Assembly: GCF_027947595.1 (NCBI RefSeq)
Contig: NZ_CP116257.1
Location: 6,818,001 to 6,882,000 of the forward strand
DNA length: 64,000 nucleotides
Reading direction: 5' to 3'
Source of the DNA: Streptomyces lienomycini
Lineage (GTDB): Bacteria; Actinomycetota; Actinomycetes; Streptomycetales; Streptomycetaceae
Positions 43,036 to 52,115 of the stretch are shown piece after piece. The notes under the pieces were generated by a model that saw nothing but the letters and a program-made list of their open reading frames with translations, made no database searches and was not told the DNA's origin. Within the stretch, counting starts at the first letter, position 1; the number at the start of each line of letters is the position of its first letter. The position numbers and the translations under genes were made by a program.

Positions 43036-43422
43036 GTGGATTCGGATCGCCTGCTTCTCATACCGGCCCTGCTCGGCCTGGTCGCCCTCGTCTGGGTGTT
43101 CCGGAAGCGTCTGCTCGTGCGGGCGCGGGGCGTGGAGGTCAACGCGCGCTGCTACGACCGTGAGTGGCGGGCGCAGGGCGGCGGGCCCACGTTCCTCCTC
43201 GGGTTCCGGACGGAGGACGGGCGCAGGATGACCTGCTCCGCCACTGAGGGCGATGTGCCTCCGGGGACTCGTACCGGTGACACCGTGAGGGTTCGCTACG
43301 ACCCGGCGGCGCCCGGCCGCGTGGAGACCGTCATCGCCTCCCGCAGGCCGCTGTGGAAGCGCGTCGACCTGGCCGTGCTGGTGGTGCTCGAGATCGTGTT
43401 CCTGACGTACGTCCTGCGCTGA
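43036..43422 (+). CDS. DUF3592 membrane protein
   Basis: A 128-residue protein with a membrane helix at each end (about residues 6-22 and 110-127) and a beta-rich domain between (VEVNARCYDREWRAQGGG, VRVRYDPAAPGRVET). The strand containing VRYDPxxP is the DUF3592 hallmark. Function unknown. GTG start; GGAAGGG lies about 10 bases upstream. Confidence 0.8.
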   Translation: MDSDRLLLIPALLGLVALVWVFRKRLLVRARGVEVNARCYDREWRAQGGGPTFLLGFRTEDGRRMTCSATEGDVPPGTRTGDTVRVRYDPAAPGRVETVIASRRPLWKRVDLAVLVVLEIVFLTYVLR

Positions 43423-43541
43423 AGAAGCCGGGGCGACGCGTTCCGCGCGCGTCCGTGAAGTGTTTCCCCGCCGCACCCCTTCTGTTCGCCGTGCCTGGCT
43501 ACCTTCGCCTCGCCCGGCCCGGCAGCAGGAGAGGTATGTCC

Positions 43542-46187
43542 ATGAGCGCCCCTGTCCACCGCACCTCCGAACGGCCTTCCGCAGCCGCCCTGGCAGCCGC
43601 CCGGCAGCGTCGGGAGGAAGGCCGGACCGGGGGTTCGTCCGGGCCCGGGTCCGGGACCTCGGCGGAGCAGGCCCTCCTCGGACTCCAGTCCAGCGCCGGC
43701 AACCAGGCGGCGGCCGCGACGGTGCAACGCGCCAGGGGCAGGACCCTGGAACGGGCCCCGGAGACCGACGCCGCCCGCCCCGGCTCCGCGCCCGGCGCCC
43801 GGCGCGACCCCGCCGGTCCCACCCGGCGCGGCTCCGAGTCCGGCACCCAGGGCATGGCCGTCGACCCCGCCCTCCGGGAGCAGGCCACCACCGCGAGGCG
43901 GGCCGCTCTGGCGGCCGGGTTCACGCCCTCGGGCCGCACCCGGCGCGGCTCCGACACGGACACCCGGCCCGGCCCGGCGGGTCTCACCCGGCGCGGCTCC
44001 GAATCCGGCACCCAGGGCATGGCGGTCGACCCCGCCCTCCGGGAACAGGCCGCCACCGCGCGGCACGCCGCCGAGGAGAAGGCGGCAGCGGAAGAGGCGG
44101 CGGAAACGCGACGACGCGTGCGCGCGGGGGCGGAAGCCGCGGCGGCCACGGCACGGAACCGCGGCACGGCGAAGAAGGCGGCACGCGAAGCGGCGGTCAA
44201 GGGAGCACGTCTCCTCGAAGAGGCGGAAGCAGCCGCGGCACAAGCGGCGGAGACAGAGCGGCGACGTCGCGCGGGGGCGGAAGCGGCGGCGGCCAAGGCA
44301 CGGCAGCGCATCGCGGCGGCCGAGGCAGCGGCGGCGGAAGAGGACCGGCTGCGCCGCGAAGCGGAAGCAGCCGCCGAGGCAGACCGGCGCCGCCGCCTCG
44401 AAGAAGAATCACGCCCGCCCGCCGTGGAGGAAACACCCGCCGGCGTCGAGGAGGAAGCGGCACACACCACCGTCGAAGAGGAGGAGGAAGCGCACACCAC
44501 CGTCGAGGACGTCACGCGCACCCCCGAGGAACGCGCGGCCAGAGACGCACGCCTCGCCGAACTCGCGGCCGGTTTCACCTCGTCGGGCCGCACGCGACGC
44601 GGCTCGGACCTCGACGTCCGACCCGACCGCGCCGACCTCACCCGACGCGGCTCCGACTCCGGCATCCGGTACACGGAAGTCGGCACCGGTCCCTGGGAAC
44701 GCACCGACACGACCGGGGCCGACACACGCACCGGCACCACCGGGGCCGACACTAGCGCCACCCTCACCGAGGAAGCGGCGCCTCCCGCCGAGACCAGGGC
44801 CGAGGCCAGGAGTGATCGCCTGAAGGCGGTCGCCGAGAACGCGGACCAGGGGAAGCGGCTCCTCGAGCCCGCGGACGCCCTGGGCAAGGGCGTCCAGGCC
44901 CCCACCGCCGCGGGCCTCGGCCAGAAGGCCACGGAAACGGCGGCCAACGCCCCGAAGCCGGACACCGGCGGCGGGACGGGCGCCGAAGCCCTGAAGCACG
45001 ACGCCTCCGCCACGGGGGTCTCCGGCGCGTCGCTGAGTGCCGTCACGGAACTCCTCTCCTTCGGCGCCAGCGTCGCGGATTCGTTCAGGAACCTGAGGAC
45101 AGCCCTGGACAAGAAGAGCGGGGCCGGGTACCACAACGCTCACAAGAAGGGCAGGACCAAGGCCGCCGACGCGAGCGTGAGTGTCGCCAGTACGGGCGCC
45201 AACGCCGGCACCATCGCCAAGGAAGCGATCAAGCTGCAGGGTGTGGCGAGCACCGCGGCCTCCGCCGAGGCGAGCGGTGTCCTCAGCGGCGTCGCCGGTG
45301 TGGTCAAGAGCGTCCGGGCGGCCTTCAAGGCCAAGGGCGCGATGGAGAAGTGGAGGGGTCTGAGGCACCTCAAGAAGGACAACGCCGCCCACTCCGAACT
45401 GCTGGTCCGACTGGCGGCCGAGGCCAACACCGCCGAGCTCAACGCCCGTACCGCGAACGAGGCCGTGGAGGAGGCGAGGAACGACCGCGAAGGCCGTACG
45501 GAGGAGGAGTGGGCGGCGGGCATCAGGGCCGCCGGGGCCGCCTACGAGGCGGCGTCGCTGATCGAGGCCCGGGCCAAGGCCAACTTCCTCCGTGCCGAGC
45601 GGGACCTGGAGGACCTGACCGGCGTCACGAAACTCGCGACGAGGAAGCAGGTCAGCAAGGTGGCCAAGGAGGGGGGAGGCGGCCTCCTGGGCGAGGGTCT
45701 CAAGGGCGCGGGCGGCATCGCCACCGTGGCCATCGTCGCCACCGGAGCGCTTGCGTCCAACCCGGCGGGCTGGATCACGGCCGCGGTGGGGGCGGGCCTC
45801 GTCCTCCTCACCGCCGGGTACAAGGGGGGCCGGGCGGCCTACGGGCGATTCCAGGAGGCCCACCACCCCGAGCTCTACACGCCGGAGGGCGAGCCGATAC
45901 CGGCGGCCAAGGACTCCGGGGACGCGCTGCTGCACGCCATGAAGTTCTGGAAGAAGATCACGAGGTACAAGCGCCAGCTGGCGGCGCACAAGATCTACAA
46001 CATGGTCTCGAGCCCCCACACCGATCCCGCCCTGCGTGCCTCCGCCCTGCAGTTGATGATCCTGATCAAGGCCGGTTACACGGACCACAAGATGGAGCGG
46101 GAGAGGTGGGAGGAGAGCCTCATGAACCCGGCGGACAAGGGCAACTGGATCAAGGAGATCACGGACCAGCTCAGCTCCGGATCGTGA
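43542..46187 (+). CDS. large LQxxAGN-motif coiled-coil protein, possible injection-system cargo
   Basis: An 881-residue protein. The disordered N-terminus contains LQSSAGNQAAAATVQR at about residues 48-63. Five TRRGS(D/E) repeats, an Ala/Glu/Arg-rich coiled coil (about 165-330) and Thr/Glu-rich repeats follow. Residues about 420-881 look folded, with a glycine/alanine hydrophobic segment (about 720-765, VAIVATGALASNPAGWITAAVGAGLVLL) that could cross or pierce a membrane, and a helical end. The LQxxAGN motif marks many Streptomyces proteins tied to contractile injection systems (family knowledge). Toxic activity is not shown. Start at 43542 has GGAGAGG at good spacing; ATG 43536 is an alternative. 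Confidence 0.7.
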   Translation: MSAPVHRTSERPSAAALAAARQRREEGRTGGSSGPGSGTSAEQALLGLQSSAGNQAAAATVQRARGRTLERAPETDAARPGSAPGARRDPAGPTRRGSESGTQGMAVDPALREQATTARRAALAAGFTPSGRTRRGSDTDTRPGPAGLTRRGSESGTQGMAVDPALREQAATARHAAEEKAAAEEAAETRRRVRAGAEAAAATARNRGTAKKAAREAAVKGARLLEEAEAAAAQAAETERRRRAGAEAAAAKARQRIAAAEAAAAEEDRLRREAEAAAEADRRRRLEEESRPPAVEETPAGVEEEAAHTTVEEEEEAHTTVEDVTRTPEERAARDARLAELAAGFTSSGRTRRGSDLDVRPDRADLTRRGSDSGIRYTEVGTGPWERTDTTGADTRTGTTGADTSATLTEEAAPPAETRAEARSDRLKAVAENADQGKRLLEPADALGKGVQAPTAAGLGQKATETAANAPKPDTGGGTGAEALKHDASATGVSGASLSAVTELLSFGASVADSFRNLRTALDKKSGAGYHNAHKKGRTKAADASVSVASTGANAGTIAKEAIKLQGVASTAASAEASGVLSGVAGVVKSVRAAFKAKGAMEKWRGLRHLKKDNAAHSELLVRLAAEANTAELNARTANEAVEEARNDREGRTEEEWAAGIRAAGAAYEAASLIEARAKANFLRAERDLEDLTGVTKLATRKQVSKVAKEGGGGLLGEGLKGAGGIATVAIVATGALASNPAGWITAAVGAGLVLLTAGYKGGRAAYGRFQEAHHPELYTPEGEPIPAAKDSGDALLHAMKFWKKITRYKRQLAAHKIYNMVSSPHTDPALRASALQLMILIKAGYTDHKMERERWEESLMNPADKGNWIKEITDQLSSGS
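43821..44060 (+). repeat. 75-bp direct repeat inside the coiled-coil gene
   Basis: Copies at 43821-43895 and 43986-44060, nearly identical, each coding TRRGSESGTQGMAVDPALRE and a few more residues. Related shorter TRRGSD units occur near 43938, 44588 and 44641. They suggest expansion by unequal exchange. Confidence 0.85.
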
Positions 46188-46277
46188 TGCGGCGGGGCGG
46201 GAGCAGGGGCGACACGAGCCCGCGGCCCCACTCCCGCCCCACGGCTTCCCCGCGGAAGCGACCCGCGGAACCGGCCT

Positions 46278-46310
46278 GCTGACCGGGCCGGTCGAATCGG
46301 CCCGCTCAGC
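46278..46310. terminator. bidirectional hairpin terminator
   Basis: A 13-bp stem with one mismatch (46278-46290 and 46298-46310) around a 7-base loop, between the convergent ends of the coiled-coil gene and the NmrA-like gene. Its right arm reaches the latter's stop codon. Confidence 0.65.
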
Positions 46311-47187
46311 CGGCGGACGGCCGCTCCCGCAGCGCCTCCCCCAGCACCTCCCGCATCCCGAGGGGCTCCCTGCCCAGCAGTGCGGCCAGGGTCGGGTCGG
46401 CCACCGAGAACTCCCCGGCGCGGGCGGCGGCGAAGATGCCGAGGAGCTGGTCGGCGTAGTCCGCCGGGACGCCCTGGCCCACCAGGTGGTCCCGGAAGGC
46501 GGCGTCGGGGGCGGTGGCCCGCGTGAAGGTGCGGCCCGTCAGTTCGGTGGCGAGGGCGGCGATGTCGTCGAAGGTCAGCGCCCGCGACCCGGTGAGGGGC
46601 GGGGTGGGGCCCTCGAAGCGGCCCTCGTCGGCCAGGATCGCGGCGGCGGCCTCGGCCAGGTCGGCGTGCGCGGTCCAGGCGACCGGGCCGTCGGCGGGGA
46701 GCGCGATCTCCCCGGTCTCCAGGGCGTGGTCGAGGAAGTGTGCCGCGCTGGCGGCGTAGAAGCCGTTGCGCAGCGAGGTGAAGGGGACTCCGCAGCCGCG
46801 CAGGGTCTCCTCGGTGGCGGCGTGGTCGCGGCAGGCCTGGAAGTGGGACGCCTCACCGGCTCCCATCTGGCTGGTGTAGAGGATGCGGCGGGCGCCCGCC
46901 GTGACGGCCGCCTCGATCGCGGCGCGGTGCTGCTTGACGCATTCCTCGCCCATCTTGTCCACGGAGACGACGAGGACCTGCGAGGCGCCCTCGAAGGCGT
47001 GGGCGAGGCTCCCGGCGTCCGTGAAGCTGCCCTGCCGCACCCGCACCCCCCGGTCGGCGAAGGCCCGCGCCTGCGGCTTGTGCGGGTCGCGGACGCTGAC
47101 GCCGACCCGGTCCGCGGGCACCCGGGTGAGCAGGTGCTCGACGATCTGACGTCCCAGTGTTCCGGTGGCTCCGGTCACGATGATCAT
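46306..47187 (-). CDS. NmrA-like NAD(P)-binding protein
   Basis: A 293-residue atypical SDR of the NmrA/quinone-oxidoreductase-2 (QorB) type. The cofactor loop is IIVTGATGTLGRQIVEHLL at the very N-terminus, then VRVRQGSFTD, and a conserved TSLRNGFYAAS. It either senses NAD(P) redox state or reduces quinones. ATG start with GGGAGCAC upstream. Divergent from the TetR gene, which probably represses it. Confidence 0.88.
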   Translation of the reverse strand: MIIVTGATGTLGRQIVEHLLTRVPADRVGVSVRDPHKPQARAFADRGVRVRQGSFTDAGSLAHAFEGASQVLVVSVDKMGEECVKQHRAAIEAAVTAGARRILYTSQMGAGEASHFQACRDHAATEETLRGCGVPFTSLRNGFYAASAAHFLDHALETGEIALPADGPVAWTAHADLAEAAAAILADEGRFEGPTPPLTGSRALTFDDIAALATELTGRTFTRATAPDAAFRDHLVGQGVPADYADQLLGIFAAARAGEFSVADPTLAALLGREPLGMREVLGEALRERPSAG

Positions 47188-47286
47188 GGTGTGCTCCCGT
47201 GTTCGCAGCGGTTTGTTTCCAGTGGAATCGCTTCAACAGTAACAGCGATATTTTCGTTGGCAACACGATCGCGGTATCGTCGGTTC
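47188..47286. promoter_or_regulatory. shared control region of nmrA-like and tetR genes
   Basis: A 99-base divergent spacer with AT-rich patches. It holds an 11-base palindrome TTCCAGTGGAA (47217-47227) and GTTGGCAAC, either of which could be a TetR operator. No choice can be made from sequence alone. Confidence 0.35.
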
Positions 47287-47979
47287 ATGCCCTCTCGCTC
47301 GGACCGGACCCGGCAGCGCGTCATCGAGGCCGCCATCGACCTGCTGACGCGCGGGGGACGCGACGCGGTCACCACGCGGGCGGTCGCCGAGGCGGCCGGG
47401 TTGCAGCCGCCGGCCATCTACCGGCTGTTCGGCGACAAGGACGGGCTGCTCGACGCGGTGGCCGAGCACGGCTTCGCGACCTTCCTCGCCGGCAAGCACG
47501 TCGACCCGAACCCGCCGGACCCCATCGCGGACCTGCGCCGCGGCTGGGACGTCGCCGTCGAGTTCGGTCTGGCCCATCCCGCGCTGTACACGCTGATGTA
47601 CACCGAGCCCGCGAGGACGGGATCGGCCGCCTTCAAGGCCGGTATGGAGGTCCTCATGGGCCGCATGCGGCGCCTCGCCTCCGGCGGATGGCTCCGCGTG
47701 GACGAGGAGCTCGCCGCCCAGATCATCCACGCCACGGCGCGCGGCGCGGTGCTCACCTGGCTGTCCCTGCCCGAGGACCGGCGCGACCCGGCCCTGTTCA
47801 CCACCCTGCGCGAGTCCATGGTCAGCGCCGTCACCTTCGAACGCCCGGCCGTGCGGGACACGGGCCCGGCGGGCGCCGCCCGTGCGCTGCGCGCCGCCCT
47901 CCCGGAGCAGGCGGTCCTCAGCGACGCGGAGCGGCGGCTGCTCGGGGAGTGGCTGGGCCGCCTCTCCGACGACGGCTGA
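47287..47979 (+). CDS. TetR-family regulator
   Basis: A 230-residue repressor: N-terminal HTH (AAIDLLTRGGRDAVTTRAVAEAAGLQPPAIYRLFGDKDGLLDAV, about residues 13-55) and a helical ligand domain of the TetR_C type. Divergent from the NmrA-like oxidoreductase gene, the usual arrangement for local control. Confidence 0.92.
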   Translation: MPSRSDRTRQRVIEAAIDLLTRGGRDAVTTRAVAEAAGLQPPAIYRLFGDKDGLLDAVAEHGFATFLAGKHVDPNPPDPIADLRRGWDVAVEFGLAHPALYTLMYTEPARTGSAAFKAGMEVLMGRMRRLASGGWLRVDEELAAQIIHATARGAVLTWLSLPEDRRDPALFTTLRESMVSAVTFERPAVRDTGPAGAARALRAALPEQAVLSDAERRLLGEWLGRLSDDG

Positions 47980-48924
47980 CCCCACCCGCCGCCGCGCCCC
48001 GACCGCCGCCGGGACGGGCCCAGGCCGCGACTCGCCGCCCCGACCGCCGCCGGGACGGGCTCAGGCGCGACTCGCCGCCACGACCGTCCCGGGTCGGCGG
48101 CGTGTCGTCGAGACCGTCCCCGGAGTCCGACTCGTCACCGAGTCCGAATCGCCACCGAGACCGACTCGGAGCCGCGACCGGCCGCCACGACCGCCTCAGG
48201 GCCGCGGACTCGCCGTCGAGACCGCCCCGGGCCCGCGGCTCGCCACCCTGACCCGCCGAGGGCGGCGGCCCGGCGCCCTCGGCGGGTCAGCTCACGGCCT
48301 CGACGCGCCGCCGGCACCCCCGCCGTCGCACACGGCCATGACGCGCGAACGCTTCTCCGTGCGCGACGCATGGCCGAAAGTCGCGCCCGGACACGGACGG
48401 TGTGCGGGCTCCCCGCCACGCCGGTCGATCGCGTCCGCCGCAGCGATACCAGGGGTCGTCCGCCGGTCCAACACCGTTTCCAGCCATAGGGCGGCGGCCG
48501 TCATCCACGCATTTTTCGCGTCAATCCTGCCCCGGTTCCGCCTCATGGTCACGAGGCTGACACGCGCTGTGAGCGCAAGCGGTATGGTCCCTTTCCGTAC
48601 GCCGGACGCCGGTCGTGGACACGGGAGTTCGTGGCGGCTCGGGATGCGCGGTCCTGTGTTCGCCTCGAGTCCGCGTCGTCGTCTCCCCCCTGCTCGTACC
48701 GTCCCTCGCGTGTTCCCGGGAGTTCCATGTCGTGCGCCCTCGCCGTCGTCCGCGTCGAAGACTCCGCGGCACGTGGTGCCCACGGAAGACGCCGGTCCGC
48801 TCCGGCCCGCTGACGGCCCGGTCGCCATCGGACCGCCGGCGCCCCGTCCCGTCACACGGCACGCGGCGCCGTCCGGTCCCACCCCCCTCGCCGACACCGA
48901 CGGCTTCCGATCCATGAGGACCTG
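47980..48924. other. GC-rich non-coding region with degenerate repeats
   Basis: About 945 bases. At 47994-48075 a unit of about 40 bases (ccgaccgccgccgggacggg core) occurs twice in tandem. Further imperfect CGAGACCG/ CGACTCGCC units continue to about 48240. A perfect hairpin follows at 48249-48289. From 48300 to 48924 I see no supportable gene; the last part should contain the conservon promoter. Confidence 0.55.
48249..48289 (+). terminator. perfect 15-bp hairpin
   Basis: Stem 48249-48263 with 48275-48289, loop of 11 bases, all G/C-rich and perfectly paired. About 270 bases after the TetR gene, it may terminate that transcript; no U tract follows, as is common in Streptomyces. Confidence 0.6.
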
Positions 48925-50679
48925 ATGACTGATCTGATACTGGCCGCCCTCGCGGCGCTGGCGGTGGCCGCGGTCGGTACCGCGTGGTACTTCCGGCGCA
49001 CGGGTGAGCGGGCCCGACGCCGGGCCGAACTGCTGCGCGAGCACGCCGACCGGCTCACCCTGCAACTCGTCGCGGCCGAGCAGTGCGTGGGCCATCTCGC
49101 GGCCACCGTGATCCCCGCGGCGGCGCAGCCCGGCCAGGGCGGCACCGGGTCCGAGGGCGGGCTCCTCGTGCCGGCGCAGCTGGAGGGGACCCCGCTCGCC
49201 GAACGGCTGCGTGCCGTCCCCGGCGCGGTGGCCTCGGCGGTGGAGGACGTACGGTCTCAGGAGCACACCGCCGCCGAACTGGCCGCCGCGCACGCCGCGG
49301 ACCGGGTACGGCAGGACACCGAGCGGCGGATCGAACAGGTGCGGCAGGAGTCCGTCGGCGTGGCCCGGGCCGCCGTGCGCGGCTTCGCCAACAACGTCGT
49401 GGCACGCTCGGCGCGGCTGGGCCGCTCCGTCAGCCAGGGCGTACGGCGGCACATCTCGGACGAGGCGTACGCGACACTCGTGGAGATCGACCACCTCGCG
49501 CAGCAGATGCTGCTCACCGCCGCGGGGTACTCCGTACTCGCCGGGGACAAGCTGTCCCGGCGCTGGCCCGCCACCCACCTGACCGACATCGTGCGCGCGG
49601 CCATGGGCCGGATCGAGGGGTACGAGCGGATCAAGCACCCCGAGATGGGGTCCGTGGTGGTCGAGGGCCGCGCGGTGGAGGCGGTCGTGCACGCGCTCGC
49701 CGTACTGCTGGACAACGCGCTGCGCTACTCGCCGCCCGCCGCCAGTGTCCACGTCTCGCTGGAACAGGGGCACCACGCGTGCTTCCTGATCGTGGACGAC
49801 GCCGGACTGCGCATGGACGACGAGCGGCTGCTGTGGGCCAGCGACGTGATGTCCGGCGAACAGCGCGACGACATCACCCGCCTGGGTGCCCACCCGCAGA
49901 CCGGGCTGCGCGTCGCGTCCCTGCTGGCGGAGAACTACGGCTTCCGCGTCGAACTGACCGCGCCCAACATCTACCAGGGGACCCGGGCCATGGTCGTCCT
50001 GCCGAAGAACCTGCTCGTCGACCCGGCGGCGGCACAGCCCGTCCCCCAGCCGGTCCCCCGGCCCGCCGCACCACGGCCCGTGGCCGAGCCCGTCTCCGCG
50101 TCCGTCGCCCCGCCCGTCGCCGAGCCCGCCGCCGTGGCCGCCCGGGTGGCGGAGCCCGCGGCGGCCCTCGCCGCGGAACCGGAACCGGGACGGCAGCACG
50201 GACCGGCGCACCACGGACCGCCGCACCACGGACCGGCGGAGCACGGACCGGAGCACGGACCGGCGGAGCCCGTACGGCAGCACGCTCCGGACCCCGCGCC
50301 CGGGCAGCGGCCCGAGTCGCACCCCGCACCGCAGGCGGGTACGCACCCCGTGCCGCGACAAGCACCGCAACCGGCGCCGCAGCGAGCACCGCACCCCGTA
50401 CCGCACCCGGCACCGCAGCCCGAGTCGCAGACCGCGCCCGGGGGTGCCTCCCCGGGGGCCACCACCGCCAGCGGCCTGACCGTCCGTCGGCGCTCCACCG
50501 CCCCCGCCCCGGCACGCCGCCCCGCCGCGCCCGACGACACCGAGCCCGGCCGTCCCGCCGTCGCCGCCGCCTGGGCCGCGGGGACCCGCCGCGGCCGGCA
50601 GGGGGAGAACGCACCCGACGCCACCGCCGACGCCACCCGGACCGCCGGCCACGGCGCCGCTCACGACGAAGGACACTGA
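48925..50679 (+). CDS. cvnA: conservon sensor-like ATPase CvnA
   Basis: A 584-residue membrane-anchored nitrate-sensor-like histidine-kinase homologue. One N-terminal helix (about residues 4-22), a coiled region, and an HATPase domain (about 235-365, N-box ALAVLLDNALRYSP, G-box GLRVASLLAENYG) are present. The usual phospho-acceptor histidine is replaced, as in other CvnA. The last 220 residues are a Pro/His/Ala-rich disordered tail. With CvnB-D it forms a G-protein-like membrane complex in Streptomyces. ATG after GAGG; first of a six-gene operon. Confidence 0.9.
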   Translation: MTDLILAALAALAVAAVGTAWYFRRTGERARRRAELLREHADRLTLQLVAAEQCVGHLAATVIPAAAQPGQGGTGSEGGLLVPAQLEGTPLAERLRAVPGAVASAVEDVRSQEHTAAELAAAHAADRVRQDTERRIEQVRQESVGVARAAVRGFANNVVARSARLGRSVSQGVRRHISDEAYATLVEIDHLAQQMLLTAAGYSVLAGDKLSRRWPATHLTDIVRAAMGRIEGYERIKHPEMGSVVVEGRAVEAVVHALAVLLDNALRYSPPAASVHVSLEQGHHACFLIVDDAGLRMDDERLLWASDVMSGEQRDDITRLGAHPQTGLRVASLLAENYGFRVELTAPNIYQGTRAMVVLPKNLLVDPAAAQPVPQPVPRPAAPRPVAEPVSASVAPPVAEPAAVAARVAEPAAALAAEPEPGRQHGPAHHGPPHHGPAEHGPEHGPAEPVRQHAPDPAPGQRPESHPAPQAGTHPVPRQAPQPAPQRAPHPVPHPAPQPESQTAPGGASPGATTASGLTVRRRSTAPAPARRPAAPDDTEPGRPAVAAAWAAGTRRGRQGENAPDATADATRTAGHGAAHDEGH

Positions 50680-50681
50680 CC

Positions 50682-51104
50682 GTGCAAGACACACACACCA
50701 ACAGCCTGGGCTGGCTGCTCGACCAGGAACTCGGCACCGTCGAGGGCGTCCGCTACGCCGTGCTGATGAGCAGCGACGGCCTGCTGAAGGCCCGTACCGA
50801 GACGATCGGGCAGGACGACGGGGAGAAGTTCGCCGCGCTGACGGCGGCGCTGCGGGCGGCGGGCAAGGCCTGGGACGAGTTCACCGGCGGCGCGGGCATG
50901 CGCCAACTGCTGATCGAGTCGGTCGGCTGCATCGGGCTGACGACCACCGCCGCGAAGAACACCATGCTGTCGGTGTGCACGACCGGTCCCGACGCCGACG
51001 TCGGCCTGATCTCCCACCACATGGTGCGGCTCGCCACCCGGGTGGGGCACGAGCTGGCCACGGAGGAGCGCGTGCCGGTCGCGGACGGCGGCTCACCGGT
51101 ATGA
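50682..51104 (+). CDS. cvnB: roadblock/LC7 protein CvnB
   Basis: A 140-residue roadblock/LC7 domain protein: LGWLLDQELGTVEGVRYAVLMSSDGLLKA and LISHHMVRLATRVGHEL. This fold regulates small GTPases, here the CvnD protein encoded two genes on. GTG start after AAGGA, 2 bases after the cvnA stop. Overlaps cvnC in ATGA. Confidence 0.93.
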   Translation: MQDTHTNSLGWLLDQELGTVEGVRYAVLMSSDGLLKARTETIGQDDGEKFAALTAALRAAGKAWDEFTGGAGMRQLLIESVGCIGLTTTAAKNTMLSVCTTGPDADVGLISHHMVRLATRVGHELATEERVPVADGGSPV

Positions 51105-51454
51105 GCGGGCCGCGGCGTGACCCCGACATGGTCCGCCCCTACGTCCGCACCGGGGGCCGGATCCGCGCACGCGAGGACGTGCGTCTGGAGAGCGTGGTCA
51201 TCGCCGCGACCGGCCCCACGGACACCCTCGGTCCGGACGCCCGCCGGGTGATGCGGCTCTTCGCCGGCGCCGACGGCGGCCTGGCCGTCGCCGACATCGC
51301 CGCCGCGCTGGAGCTGCCGCCCTCCACGGTGCGCATCCTCGTCTCCTCGCTGATGGACTCCGGCCACCTCGCCAGCCCCGTCGCCGCGATCGACGACCAG
51401 CCCGACTTCGACCTGCTCCAGGAGGTACTCCGTGGACTCCGCTCCATGGTCTGA
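51101..51454 (+). CDS. cvnC: DUF742 protein CvnC
   Basis: A 117-residue DUF742 protein: VRPYVRTGGRIRA near the N-terminus and a winged-helix-like region (DIAAALELPPSTVRILVSSLMDSGHL). Third component of the conservon complex. ATG overlaps the cvnB stop; its 3' end overlaps cvnD by 23 bases. Confidence 0.93.
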   Translation: MSGPRRDPDMVRPYVRTGGRIRAREDVRLESVVIAATGPTDTLGPDARRVMRLFAGADGGLAVADIAAALELPPSTVRILVSSLMDSGHLASPVAAIDDQPDFDLLQEVLRGLRSMV

Positions 51455-52115
51455 CCGGACCGCTCAGTCCGACGGGGCCGACCAGTCCGACGGGGCCGAC
51501 CGGTCCGACGCGGCCGAGCGGTCCGTCACCTACGTCCCGGCCACGGTGACCCGGTCGGCCAAAATCGTGATCGCGGGCGGCTTCGGCGTCGGCAAGACGA
51601 CGCTGATCGGCAGCGTCTCGGAGGTACGGCCGCTGCGGATGGAGGAGCCCATCACGCAGGCCAGCGCCGGTGTGGACGACCTGCGCGGCACCCCGCACAA
51701 GACGACGACCACCGTGGCGATGGACTTCGGCCGCATCCACATGGCCGGCGGCCGGCTCGCCCTGTACCTGTTCGGGCTGCCGGGACAGTCCCGGTTCCAG
51801 CCGCTGTGGGAGGACCTCGCCGAGGGCGCCCTCGGCTGCCTCGTCCTGGCCGACACCCGCGACCTCGACGCCTCCCACGACGCCCTCGGCCTGCTGGACG
51901 GCGCGGGCATCCCGTACGCCGTCGCCATCAACACCTTCCCCGACGCCCCGGACTACCCCGAGGCCGAACTGCGCCAGGCGCTGGCACTCGACCCGGCGAC
52001 GCCCCTGACGTGCTGCGACGCCCGCGACCGCACCTCCGCCCTGCACGCCCTGATCACGCTCACGGAGTACCTCTCCGAGTACCGCTCAGCCGCCCTCCTG
52101 GAGTCCCGCCGATGA
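51432..52115 (+). CDS. cvnD: small GTPase-like protein CvnD
   Basis: A 227-residue P-loop GTP/ATP-binding protein: KIVIAGGFGVGKTTLIGSV (about residues 44-62), TTTTVAMDFGRI, LFGLPGQSRF as the switch region, and AINTFPDA as the base-specificity loop. Upstream lies a short tandem SDGADQSDGADRSDAAE repeat. The expected switch in the conservon signalling complex. GTG start inside cvnC. Confidence 0.93.
   Translation: MDSAPWSDRTAQSDGADQSDGADRSDAAERSVTYVPATVTRSAKIVIAGGFGVGKTTLIGSVSEVRPLRMEEPITQASAGVDDLRGTPHKTTTTVAMDFGRIHMAGGRLALYLFGLPGQSRFQPLWEDLAEGALGCLVLADTRDLDASHDALGLLDGAGIPYAVAINTFPDAPDYPEAELRQALALDPATPLTCCDARDRTSALHALITLTEYLSEYRSAALLESRR

Noticed and set aside
48292..50694. Open frame of about 800 codons opposite cvnA
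   Set aside because: Antisense shadow of the conservon gene with Arg/Gly-rich low-complexity sequence.
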